NCBI RefSeq assembly: GCF_011290505.1
Contig: NZ_JAANPV010000007.1
Span: 1-64,000, forward strand
Length of the DNA stretch: 64,000 bases
Direction of reading: 5' to 3'
Source: Paenalcaligenes suwonensis
Lineage (GTDB): Bacteria; Pseudomonadota; Gammaproteobacteria; Burkholderiales; Burkholderiaceae_B
Both the position numbers and the translations under genes were made by a program. Of this stretch, positions 55,670 through 63,491 are shown in pieces. The number at the start of each line of letters is the position of its first letter. Within the stretch, counting starts at the first letter, position 1. The notes beneath the pieces were generated by a model, which was not told where the DNA came from, did no database searches, and saw nothing but the letters and a program-made list of their open reading frames with translations.

Positions 55670-55996
55670 ATGGCGCTAGATCAACAACAAGATCCACCCG
55701 TAGCTGTGTGGGTGCATTGGAAATCCATCGCTGAAGGCGGTAAGAAAACGCTGCCTCTGGGTGGCCTGTACTACGTAGTGACTGAGGCGCTCCCCTCTTC
55801 TGCAACAGAAGACCTCTGCTCTTGGTCGTTGGTGCTGCATATCAACCAAAATGACAGCAACGAAGATGGCACACGTCTAGGGCTTGGTGAGGCCCATTTT
55901 TTAATGGATCATGCGCCTAGTGAACTACTCACGTCTGGCTTTACGGTTGCTATCTATGAAGGGCCAACCTGTGTAGGTCAGGTAAGCGTCCTGTAG
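55670..55996 (+). CDS. Small protein resembling elongation factor Tu domain 3
   Basis: This 108-residue protein resembles the C-terminal beta-barrel domain of EF-Tu: WKSIAEGGKKTLPLGGLYYVV compares with the EEGGR-type loop, and LTSGFTVAIYEGPTCVGQVSV recalls GLRFAIREGGRTVGAG. It has no GTPase domain and stands alone. The fold call is inference from a few short blocks. The function is unknown. It is preceded by a 234-bp AT-rich gap and ends 16 nt from the convergent LysR gene. Confidence 0.5.
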   Translation: MALDQQQDPPVAVWVHWKSIAEGGKKTLPLGGLYYVVTEALPSSATEDLCSWSLVLHINQNDSNEDGTRLGLGEAHFLMDHAPSELLTSGFTVAIYEGPTCVGQVSVL

Positions 55997-56012
55997 CGGC
56001 ACTGCCCTATTT

Positions 56013-56915
56013 CTATTGCCATCCACTTTTACGCTGAAAAGCCACTGGTAGGTTCTCTATCAGGTATTCCAGCAAAATACGTACACGCTGCGGAATGTAG
56101 TGATTGGTAGGCAAAACGGCATAAATACCTAAATTGCTTTGACAGTAGTCATCTAGCACCGGCAAAAGCGTGCCGTTTTCTAGGTATTCCCACGCAATAA
56201 AATCGGGCAACATGGTTAAACCCAAGCCGTGTACGGCCGCTTGCGCCAAGGCATCTCCATTATTTGCCTGTACCCGTCCAGACGTATTAATGCTGATGGT
56301 CTTACCTTCGACCTCAAATAACCATCTGCTATTTTGTCGGTACTGCAAACAGATGTGCTCACTTAACTCGGCTGGGTGCTTGGGCATTCCATATTGCTTT
56401 AGGTAGTCGGCTGACCCCACCATCATTAACCGGCACTCACCCAAACGCCGCACAATGTCATTAGGCGCAGGTTCTTGCGTAACGCGAATGGCAAGATCTA
56501 AACCCTGTTCGCTGGTATTCACCAAGTTATCGTCATACTCTAACTGCAAGTTTACTTCTGGATATTGCGCCACAAAACGCGCGAGCACCGGCGCTAAATG
56601 CCTGACACCAAAGCTCAATGGCAGACTGATGCGAATCATCCCTTTGGGCAATAAACGTTCTTCTTGTATCTCGCTTTCGGCGCTTTCCACTAGATCAACA
56701 ATGGCTTTTGCACGCTCTAAATACAGTCTGCCAGCCGAAGTTAACGATTGTTTACGTGTGCTGCGAATAATAAGCTGCACCCCCAACTGCTTTTCTAACG
56801 CGGCAATTTGACGCGTCACCACAGAGCGGTCTACCCCTAGCTGCTCTGCCACCGCAGCAAAACTGCCTTGTTCCGCTACCTGTATAAAGAGAGTGATAAA
56901 GTCCAGTCGGCTCAT
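56013..56915 (-). CDS. LysR family transcriptional regulator, divergent from cytochrome b561
   Basis: This 300-residue LysR regulator has an N-terminal helix-turn-helix (LDFITLFIQVAEQGSFAAVAEQLGVDRSVVTRQIAALEKQLG) and a C-terminal effector domain. It belongs to the type often called CrgA/DsdC-like. It is divergent from the cytochrome b561-YceI-YceI operon, with a 97-bp spacer holding the palindrome CAATTGATAATTG (56930-56942), its likely binding site. Confidence 0.9.
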   Translation of the reverse strand: MSRLDFITLFIQVAEQGSFAAVAEQLGVDRSVVTRQIAALEKQLGVQLIIRSTRKQSLTSAGRLYLERAKAIVDLVESAESEIQEERLLPKGMIRISLPLSFGVRHLAPVLARFVAQYPEVNLQLEYDDNLVNTSEQGLDLAIRVTQEPAPNDIVRRLGECRLMMVGSADYLKQYGMPKHPAELSEHICLQYRQNSRWLFEVEGKTISINTSGRVQANNGDALAQAAVHGLGLTMLPDFIAWEYLENGTLLPVLDDYCQSNLGIYAVLPTNHYIPQRVRILLEYLIENLPVAFQRKSGWQ

Positions 56916-56929
56916 TGTTGTAATAAATG

Positions 56930-56942
56930 CAATTGATAATTG
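56930..56942. promoter_or_regulatory. LysR-type palindrome in the lysR / cybB spacer
   Basis: CAATT-GAT-AATTG is symmetric, contains the T-N11-A pattern and lies 15 nt upstream of the LysR start, in the shared promoter region. Confidence 0.4.
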
Positions 56943-57012
56943 TTGAACTAAACTGTTTTACATCAATCAAACAGGCTAAAGTAGATGTTTCACTAAATTT
57001 TACGAGGTTTAC

Positions 57013-57555
57013 ATGGTTCAACGCTATGCGTGGTCGTTGCGGCTATTGCATTGGCTCATGGCTGTATTGCTGATAGGCATGCTAGCACTGGGCTTGTATA
57101 TGAAAGCATTACCGTTTTCCCCCACTAAGCTGCAACTGTACTCCTGGCACAAATGGATTGGTATCACTCTGATGGCTCTGGTAGTACTACGCTTAAGCGT
57201 ACGCTTTCTTTCAGCAAAACCTCGTTACCCTTCCCACATGGGGCCTACCTCTAAAATGATGGCTCACTTGGGACACTGGCTATTGTACGTACTGATGCTC
57301 TGCATCCCGCTGTCCGGCTGGTTAATGAGTTCTGCCAAAGGCTTCCAAACCGTTTGGTTTGGTGTGTTGCCCTTGCCTGATCTTATTCAAAAAAACCTGC
57401 CACTTGGCGAACAGTTAGTGGTTGTACATGGCTGGTTGAACTGGTTGTTTATCGCTGTGCTAGCTGGGCATATTCTGGCCGCGCTTAAACACCAATTTAT
57501 GGATCGTGATGCGATCTTCCACAGAATTTCCCTTACTCCCACTAAAAAGGACTAA
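57013..57555 (+). CDS. Cytochrome b561
   Basis: This 180-residue inner-membrane dihaem-b cytochrome has four transmembrane helices and candidate haem-ligand His in LRLLHWLMAV, YSWHKWIG, HLGHWLLYV and VVHGWLNWL. Cytochromes b561 move electrons from the quinone pool to periplasmic partners. It is 4 nt upstream of the first yceI gene, and this cybB-yceI pairing recurs in many proteobacteria. The start follows GAGG. Confidence 0.92.
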   Translation: MVQRYAWSLRLLHWLMAVLLIGMLALGLYMKALPFSPTKLQLYSWHKWIGITLMALVVLRLSVRFLSAKPRYPSHMGPTSKMMAHLGHWLLYVLMLCIPLSGWLMSSAKGFQTVWFGVLPLPDLIQKNLPLGEQLVVVHGWLNWLFIAVLAGHILAALKHQFMDRDAIFHRISLTPTKKD

Positions 57556-57559
57556 AGCC

Positions 57560-58111
57560 ATGAATAAAAAAATGCTTGGTGCCTGCTTGTTGGCTCTGAC
57601 CCCGTTATGGGCCCACGCTGCCACCTTCGATAAATTCGTACCAGCAGACAGCAAAATCGGCTTCACCTACGAACAAATGGGTGTCAGCCTAGATGGTGAA
57701 TTTAAAAAATTTGATGGCACATTGTCATTTGATCCCGCTAATGCCGAAGCCGCTAAAGTCACGTTGTCTGTACCGCTAGCCGACATAGATACCGGCAGTG
57801 CTGAAGGTAATGATGAAGTCGCTAATGCGGAATGGTTCAATACTGGTGCACACCCTACAGCAAGTTTTGAAAGTACCGCCATTCGAGTAGAAGGTGACGG
57901 CTATCAGGTTGATGGCTTGTTAACCATCAAAGGCATCAGCAAGCCTATTAGCTTCCCTGCCACCTTTGTAGAAAAAGGGGCTACAGGTACTTTTGAAGGC
58001 AGTTTTGTTGTACAGCGTGGCGACTTTAACGTTGGTGAAGGCGCCTGGTCTACCTTTGATATCGTGGCAAACGATGTCAACGTTAACTTTTCTATTGTGG
58101 CAGCACAGTAA
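57560..58111 (+). CDS. YceI family periplasmic protein (first copy)
   Basis: This 183-residue lipocalin-like beta-barrel protein of the YceI family binds isoprenoid or quinone-like lipids in some members. The start at 57560 gives a clean signal peptide (1-21, ending AHAA); the open frame upstream belongs to the cytochrome gene region. Family traits are DSKIGFTYEQMGVSLDGEFKKFDGTLSFDP and TIKGISKPISFPATF. It is co-transcribed with the cytochrome b561 gene. Confidence 0.92.
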   Translation: MNKKMLGACLLALTPLWAHAATFDKFVPADSKIGFTYEQMGVSLDGEFKKFDGTLSFDPANAEAAKVTLSVPLADIDTGSAEGNDEVANAEWFNTGAHPTASFESTAIRVEGDGYQVDGLLTIKGISKPISFPATFVEKGATGTFEGSFVVQRGDFNVGEGAWSTFDIVANDVNVNFSIVAAQ

Positions 58112-58132
58112 TCTCTCTTAGGAGTTCATTTC

Positions 58133-58714
58133 ATGTTGAAAAAAACACTGCGTACTACCGCCCTCACTACTCTGGCTGCTTTGTTAAGCAGCGCAGCAAT
58201 GGCTGCCCCAGTAACGTTTGGCATTGATGATTCCCATACTTTTTCTCGTATTTCTTACGACCACATGGGTTTCAGCACACAGTTAAACCGCTTTGACAAA
58301 ACCAGCGGCACCGTTGTGCTGGATCAAGAAGCAAAAGATGGCCAAGTTGATATCACCATCGACACCCGTAGCATCAGCACAGGTCACGATGGCTTTAACC
58401 AACACATCCAAGGCCCTGATTTCTTGGATACAGCCAACTTCCCTACCGCTACATTCAAATCCACCAAAATCAACTTTGACGGCGACAAACCCGTATCCGT
58501 TGATGGTGATTTGACCATCAAAGGCGTGACCAAACCCGTCACACTGAACATCAAACGTTTCGTGCGCAAAGAGCACCCAATGATGAAAAAAGACACTATC
58601 GGTGCCGATGCTGAAGTGGTCATCAAACGCTCTGACTTTAACGCCGGCAAGTTTGCACCTGGCGTGGGCGACGAAGTCACTATCGGTGTTGCGCTGGAAG
58701 CGCTGGCTAAATAA
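58133..58714 (+). CDS. YceI family periplasmic protein (second copy)
   Basis: This second YceI protein of 193 residues has a signal peptide (1-24, ending AMAA), the motif DSHTFSRISYDHMGFSTQLNRFDKTSGTVVLD and LTIKGVTKPVTLNIKRF. It lies 21 nt after the first copy and so ends the cytochrome b561-YceI-YceI operon, followed by a strong terminator. It follows TAGGAG at good spacing. The two copies are clearly diverged, so they may bind different ligands. Confidence 0.92.
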   Translation: MLKKTLRTTALTTLAALLSSAAMAAPVTFGIDDSHTFSRISYDHMGFSTQLNRFDKTSGTVVLDQEAKDGQVDITIDTRSISTGHDGFNQHIQGPDFLDTANFPTATFKSTKINFDGDKPVSVDGDLTIKGVTKPVTLNIKRFVRKEHPMMKKDTIGADAEVVIKRSDFNAGKFAPGVGDEVTIGVALEALAK

Positions 58715-58732
58715 AAGCTACGCATTACACAC

Positions 58733-58762
58733 AAAAATGGGCCCTGTGAGGCCCATTTTTTA
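58733..58762. terminator. Terminator after the second yceI gene
   Basis: AAAAATGGGCC (58733-58743) pairs with GGCCCATTTTT (58750-58760) over CTGTGA. It is symmetric and also lies downstream of the convergent arsC-like gene. Confidence 0.9.
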
Positions 58763-58779
58763 TCGCTACGCTAAACGCG

Positions 58780-59118
58780 CTATAAAATTTCTTCCACCAC
58801 TTCTTTAGGGCGACACAAGCGTGTCCCTTTTTCTGTGATCACAAAAGGTCGGTTCATCAAAATAGGATGAGCGGCCATCGCATCCAACAGTTGCTCGTCG
58901 CTCGCTGATTCAAGGTTTAATTCTGTAAACAGGCTTTCCTTGCTACGCACCGCCTCTTTTACCGATAAATTGGCATTCGTAATCAGTTGTCGTAGCCCTT
59001 CTTTATCTAGCGGATGCTTCAAATACTCGATGACCTCAACGGTATGCCCGGCTTCCTCTAGTCTAGCCAGTGTGTTACGCGACGTACCGCAACGCGGGTT
59101 ATGGTAAATTGTGCTCAT
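58780..59118 (-). CDS. arsC: ArsC-family arsenate reductase (glutaredoxin-dependent)
   Basis: This 112-residue cytosolic reductase of the thioredoxin-fold ArsC family has catalytic Cys10 in NPRCGTSRNTL, plus the partner Arg positions in VRSKE, MNRPFV and LCRPKE. It could reduce arsenate to arsenite, though related Spx/YffB proteins share the fold. The Arg set favours true ArsC. No arsR or arsB lies nearby. It is convergent with the yceI operon. Confidence 0.85.
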   Translation of the reverse strand: MSTIYHNPRCGTSRNTLARLEEAGHTVEVIEYLKHPLDKEGLRQLITNANLSVKEAVRSKESLFTELNLESASDEQLLDAMAAHPILMNRPFVITEKGTRLCRPKEVVEEIL

Positions 59119-59206
59119 GTTCTGGTTATGTGTAGTGGTCTATGGATTAGCCATTGTAGCCAAATCCCCCACCACTGACCCCTGCATCTTTTTTTGAAGG
59201 TACATA

Positions 59207-59851
59207 ATGATTGATCTGTATTATTGGACTACACCCAATGGCCATAAAATCACTCTTTTCTTAGAAGAGTGCGGTCTAGAGTATCAAATCAAGCCCATCA
59301 ATATAGGTAAAGGCGATCAATTCGAACCTGACTTCCTAAAAATTGCCCCTAACAACCGTATTCCTGCCATTGTGGACCATCAACCTAGCGATGGTGGCGA
59401 AGCAATTTCCGTGTTTGAGTCCGGCGCTATTTTGCAATATTTGGCAGAAAAAACAGGCAAATTCATGCCTAGCGATTTGCGCAAGCGCACCCAAGTGATG
59501 GAGTGGTTGTTTTGGCAAATGGGTGGCCTAGGCCCTATGGCAGGTCAAAATCACCATTTCAACGTTTACGCCCCCGTTAAGTTGGAATACGCGATGGACC
59601 GATACGTGCGTGAAACGGCTCGTCTCTACAGTGTGCTAAACACCCGCCTTGAAGGCCGCGAGTTTATTGTAGATGAGTACTCTATTGCTGATATGGCTTG
59701 TTACCCTTGGGTGATCTACCATGCTCAACAGCAACAAGACCTAAACGACTTCCCACATCTTAAGGCATGGTTCGAACGCATTAGCCAACGCCCAGCAACG
59801 CAACGAGCCTTAGCGGTTGCTGATCGTATTAATCCCAGCAAACCTGCCTAA
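59207..59851 (+). CDS. Nu-class glutathione transferase / disulfide-bond oxidoreductase (YfcG-like)
   Basis: This 214-residue GST-fold enzyme begins MIDLYYWTTPNGHKITLFLEE, with the Thr/Asn pair that in E. coli YfcG binds glutathione without a catalytic Ser or Cys. The NNRIPAIVDH cis-Pro loop and SGAILQYLAEK are conserved; the C-terminal domain has MGGLGPMAGQNHHF. Such enzymes reduce disulfides with bound GSSG. Monocistronic, divergent from arsC. Confidence 0.9.
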   Translation: MIDLYYWTTPNGHKITLFLEECGLEYQIKPINIGKGDQFEPDFLKIAPNNRIPAIVDHQPSDGGEAISVFESGAILQYLAEKTGKFMPSDLRKRTQVMEWLFWQMGGLGPMAGQNHHFNVYAPVKLEYAMDRYVRETARLYSVLNTRLEGREFIVDEYSIADMACYPWVIYHAQQQQDLNDFPHLKAWFERISQRPATQRALAVADRINPSKPA

Positions 59852-59899
59852 TTCTGCGTAGCCATCGCGGTACGCCCCCATACCAAACGGATACCCTGC

Positions 59900-60679
59900 A
59901 TGAGACTTTCCTCTACATCCCTGTTCAGCGTTCTGCTATTTAGCGCCGCCCTCGCGGGTTGTGCCAGCACCGATCAGCAAAGCCGTATACCGTCATTTAC
60001 CGATGAGGTTACCAGCGCAGACGGCGTATTTAGTCAACCCGTTAAATGGTCTAAAAAACAACCTGACTGCAAAGGCCAATGCGCAAGCTTAAGCGTAGAC
60101 AGCTTGGTATTCCCGGGTAACCGTGACCTAACAGAGCTTGTAGATACCGCCTTGGCAACCATGACTGGTATGGGAGACGGCCCCGTGCACCCATCTATTG
60201 ATGACTTTGCTGACTACTACTGGAAGACGGCCGGCCCGCGCGATGAAGTATTGCTCGCCGCCAAGACACGCTACCGTAATAAGGACATCACAACGCTGGA
60301 GTTAGGTTCTTGGCAGTATTTCACAGGAGCCGCACATGGCATGTCAGCCACTCAATTCATTAACTGGGACAACCAACGCAAAGCCACTATTACGTTAGAT
60401 CAGATGCTGCAACGCGGGGCCAAAGACGCATTTATTAGCGCCTTAAAGCAAGCCCATGCACAATGGCTCACCACTCAAGAAGATGCCATCGAGAACCCAG
60501 AGCGCTACCGACGCTTATGGCCTTTCCAACCTAGCGACAATGCCGGTATTACCGATAAAGGTATTGTCGTGAAGTACGACGCTTACGACATTGCCCCCTA
60601 CTCGTCTGGTCAGCCTGAACTATTGATTCCCTACTCTGCATTGCGCGGTATTCTTCAGCCTGCTTACTTACCTGAATAA
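59900..60679 (+). CDS. DUF3298-type lipoprotein
   Basis: This 259-residue predicted lipoprotein has a lipobox (residues 17-20, LAGC) after a signal segment. The soluble part shows DUF3298/RsiV-like features: LELGSWQYFTGAAHGMSATQFINWD, KATITLDQML, a long helix, and FQPSDNAGITDKGIVVKYDAYDIAPYSSGQPELLIPYS at the end. It should sit in the outer or inner membrane facing the periplasm. RsiV itself binds lysozyme, but similarity here is by pattern only. Alone in its transcript. Confidence 0.82.
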   Translation: MRLSSTSLFSVLLFSAALAGCASTDQQSRIPSFTDEVTSADGVFSQPVKWSKKQPDCKGQCASLSVDSLVFPGNRDLTELVDTALATMTGMGDGPVHPSIDDFADYYWKTAGPRDEVLLAAKTRYRNKDITTLELGSWQYFTGAAHGMSATQFINWDNQRKATITLDQMLQRGAKDAFISALKQAHAQWLTTQEDAIENPERYRRLWPFQPSDNAGITDKGIVVKYDAYDIAPYSSGQPELLIPYSALRGILQPAYLPE

Positions 60680-60699
60680 GCCACTCATTACCAACACCA

Positions 60700-60743
60700 C
60701 ATATAGCCACTAAGCGCAGTGATACAGACATAGTGGCTATATG
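60700..60743. repeat. 13-bp inverted repeat between the lipoprotein and diguanylate cyclase genes
   Basis: CATATAGCCACTA (60700-60712) is the exact complement of TAGTGGCTATATG (60731-60743), with an 18-nt spacer. It begins 20 nt after the lipoprotein stop. It has no T-tract; it may be a terminator or a regulator binding site. Confidence 0.55.
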
Positions 60744-60954
60744 CTCTGGTAAATTCCCTACAAATTAAGACGCTTCGTTGCTTAAGATCAATGTTTCATC
60801 AAGAAACATCATACTTCCAAGCGTAACCAAACTAGAATAGATCTCTATAATGTCCTACGTGGCCAATAGAGATTACTCGTAGATGGTGCCATACCAGTAA
60901 GCTCCCATAAAAAATGTAAAAAGAGCCTACTGCCTTTCCTCTTCTCTATACCCT

Positions 60955-62169
60955 ATGGTTGCCTCCATTCTTGTTGCCATGCTCTGCGCGCACCTGTTGT
61001 GCTTCTCAGTCATGTTCTTGCTAATTAGTAGACGCCTACCTGGCAACAGAATGGGTATGGATTATTTCGCTGTCGGTAATCTCTTGCTGGCATCGGCGTA
61101 TATTTTGCAGTTGGTAGAAGGTGGTCCCGCATGGAGCGTGATGAGTGTCATCAACCATAACCTTACTCTTGCCGCGCCTCTTACTTACTGGCTGGGCGCA
61201 ATGCGTTTTTTTGGGCAACAAGTTAGCTTATGGCGTCCGCTATTAATCTTTTGCCTCGCTTACGGACTGCTGCAAGCTCTGGTGCAATGGTATATGGGTG
61301 CCACGGCCCGTTATGCAATGTTGGCTGCCATGGCTGCCCTACTTTTTTTCATCATGGTCCTCACAGTAGTCTATGGTGTACGCACTTTTGCCAAAGACCT
61401 CTATGGTGAAATGATCTTTTTCGCGATATTGATCACAGGAATCTGTGTGCTCAATGCGCTGAAGTTTATGAAAATTATTGACGGCGGTCTGGATGCGCTA
61501 CACATGGATAGCAACTTCCAGATGGTGTTCTATATTTATATGTCCACCTTAGCGACCATCGTTCCGCCCTCTATTGTCTGGCTGGTATTACGACGGTTAA
61601 CCGATGACTTGCGCAATATGGCCGCACGTGACCCCATGACAAGCTTATTAAATCGTAGGGGCTTACTAGAAGCAGTGCAGCGTTATTTCTCGACCAGAAA
61701 CGCCAGCCCTACCTACGTATTGCTGATGGACATAGACCACTTTAAGCTCATCAATGATACGTATGGCCATCACGCAGGTGACGACGTCATACGGCATGTG
61801 GCAAAGGTATTACGCGCCACCATGCGACATCACGATCTCACTGGGCGTATAGGAGGGGAAGAGTTTGTGGCCATCTGCACCGATGCCAATGCCAGCGGAG
61901 TGATGCAACTGGCTGAACGTTTACGCTCTACCATAGCTAGCCAAAGCATTGCTGTGAGCAACATGGATCAACCACTGCATTGCACCGTCACTATTGGTGT
62001 GTCATTAGCTTTCTATAGCACACACGAATTAGAAGATGCCCTACGTGATGCGGATGCTGCCCTCTATACTGGTAAAGCTGGTGGGCGTAATCAGGTTGTA
62101 CTTTCCGGCCAGTCTTTCACTACGCCACACAACTCCCTAGCCACTATCGCCGAGCACGTAGAAGTCTAA
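60955..62169 (+). CDS. Membrane diguanylate cyclase (GGDEF protein)
   Basis: This 404-residue protein has about six N-terminal transmembrane helices (residues 1-215) and a C-terminal GGDEF domain (230-395). The catalytic loop is GRIGGEEF and the RHHD motif, exactly five residues before it, is a complete inhibitory I-site, so it should make c-di-GMP with product feedback. The start has no clear Shine-Dalgarno and a second ATG lies eight codons on. Monocistronic. The helical sensor shows no named domain. Confidence 0.9.
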   Translation: MVASILVAMLCAHLLCFSVMFLLISRRLPGNRMGMDYFAVGNLLLASAYILQLVEGGPAWSVMSVINHNLTLAAPLTYWLGAMRFFGQQVSLWRPLLIFCLAYGLLQALVQWYMGATARYAMLAAMAALLFFIMVLTVVYGVRTFAKDLYGEMIFFAILITGICVLNALKFMKIIDGGLDALHMDSNFQMVFYIYMSTLATIVPPSIVWLVLRRLTDDLRNMAARDPMTSLLNRRGLLEAVQRYFSTRNASPTYVLLMDIDHFKLINDTYGHHAGDDVIRHVAKVLRATMRHHDLTGRIGGEEFVAICTDANASGVMQLAERLRSTIASQSIAVSNMDQPLHCTVTIGVSLAFYSTHELEDALRDADAALYTGKAGGRNQVVLSGQSFTTPHNSLATIAEHVEV

Positions 62170-62192
62170 TTAGACCGCCAACGTACTCCGTA

Positions 62193-63491
62193 TTACCGCA
62201 AACGCCATTTTTTCATGGAAGATAGCGTAAGCCCTGCCAAGTAACGCACACTTTCATCTTCGTCGTTTTTTGCCAGCAAGGCCAACGTATCCCGTATAGG
62301 CGCTACAGCAGATAAGCCCATCGCTTCACCTACTGCCCTATCATCCAGTACACAAACAGCGTGACGACGGACCACAGCATGAATAGAGGCTAAGCCTCGC
62401 ACCGCCTCGGGCACGTCTGACACCCCAATTTGGCAGTAACTAGAACCCGGCTCTAGAGTTTCTTCTGCTTCGCTGCGGCTATGGGGATAAGCCGTCAGCA
62501 ACCGCTCTACTGGCGCATAATCTAATTTCACAGGCTTCGCGCTACGGTTTCTAAACGCCCGCAATGCCGCGCAACAACCGTCTACCGCATACTCAGTAAA
62601 TTTAGGCGACTCAGCTAACGCCAACAGCCAGTCCACATCACCTAAATACCCTAGCGCTGATGCACTCCAACTGACGGCACTGGCTTCTTTAGCCGTCATC
62701 AGCACCTGACGTAATGCTGTAATCACTTCGGGCTCCGGCTCGCCAATCAGCCCTAGAATCATGGCTGCTTTCCATGCTAGCTGCCGCTGTGTTAACACCC
62801 CTAGCAACGCTGGTATGGCAGGTGCTCCGCAGGCAATCAGCCACCGCTCAGCTTCCTCACAACTGATGCCTTCGTAATAACTAAGCCGCTGGGTATAGCA
62901 AAGAGCTTGCTCTGCTATAGGCAAGGTAGCAATACGCCTGCGTTCTTGCTCGGTAGCATCTAGTTCAGGAAAAAGCTGTAGGAATAAGCGTTTAGGTATG
63001 CTTTTACTGGCCAGCTCATCGCCACCGTACTCGTCATGGAAAAACACCACAAAATCTTTAGCCACGCGTGGGTCTTTAGCAAAACGCTTACGTACGTCAG
63101 CAGCCACCTGTGCTACTACCGTCATAAATCGTTTTTCAGCATTGTCCCACATGGCTACGCTACCGCGATTGGCGTAGCGTTCTACTTCGATTTCATAGTC
63201 GGCTAACGGCTGACCACCGTATTCATCTACATCCCATGTCCAATGCCAATCTACGGGATTCCATTTCAGGCCATAGAAACACTCATCACCAGCCTTACGT
63301 TTGGGGTGATCTTCATCTAGGGCTGCTAGGCTATTCGCCGCGAAGGACGGCATACTAATGACGCTTTCTTGTTCACGATAGCTCGCGAAAAAAGCGGCCG
63401 CATAAAGCGGCTCCACCCCTGACGACAGCAAAGCCTCTAACTGTGCCGTCGCCGCATCAAACAGACACGCTTTAAGAGCATTCCAATCCAT
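62193..63491 (-). CDS. DUF4303-like protein with HEAT-type repeats
   Basis: This 432-residue cytosolic protein has an N-terminal part (about 1-180) in DUF4303 style (YAAAFFASYREQESVISMPSF; LKWNPVDWHWTWD; VVFFHDEYGG), followed by helical repeats (about 200-425, e.g. GAPAIPALLGVLTQRQLAWKAAMILGLIGEPEPEVITALRQVL) of the HEAT type. The combination is unusual. Its start overlaps the stop of the ankyrin gene by one base (TAATG), so the two are translationally coupled. DUF4303 proteins occur with toxin-immunity sets; the role here is unknown. Confidence 0.7.
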   Translation of the reverse strand: MDWNALKACLFDAATAQLEALLSSGVEPLYAAAFFASYREQESVISMPSFAANSLAALDEDHPKRKAGDECFYGLKWNPVDWHWTWDVDEYGGQPLADYEIEVERYANRGSVAMWDNAEKRFMTVVAQVAADVRKRFAKDPRVAKDFVVFFHDEYGGDELASKSIPKRLFLQLFPELDATEQERRRIATLPIAEQALCYTQRLSYYEGISCEEAERWLIACGAPAIPALLGVLTQRQLAWKAAMILGLIGEPEPEVITALRQVLMTAKEASAVSWSASALGYLGDVDWLLALAESPKFTEYAVDGCCAALRAFRNRSAKPVKLDYAPVERLLTAYPHSRSEAEETLEPGSSYCQIGVSDVPEAVRGLASIHAVVRRHAVCVLDDRAVGEAMGLSAVAPIRDTLALLAKNDEDESVRYLAGLTLSSMKKWRLR

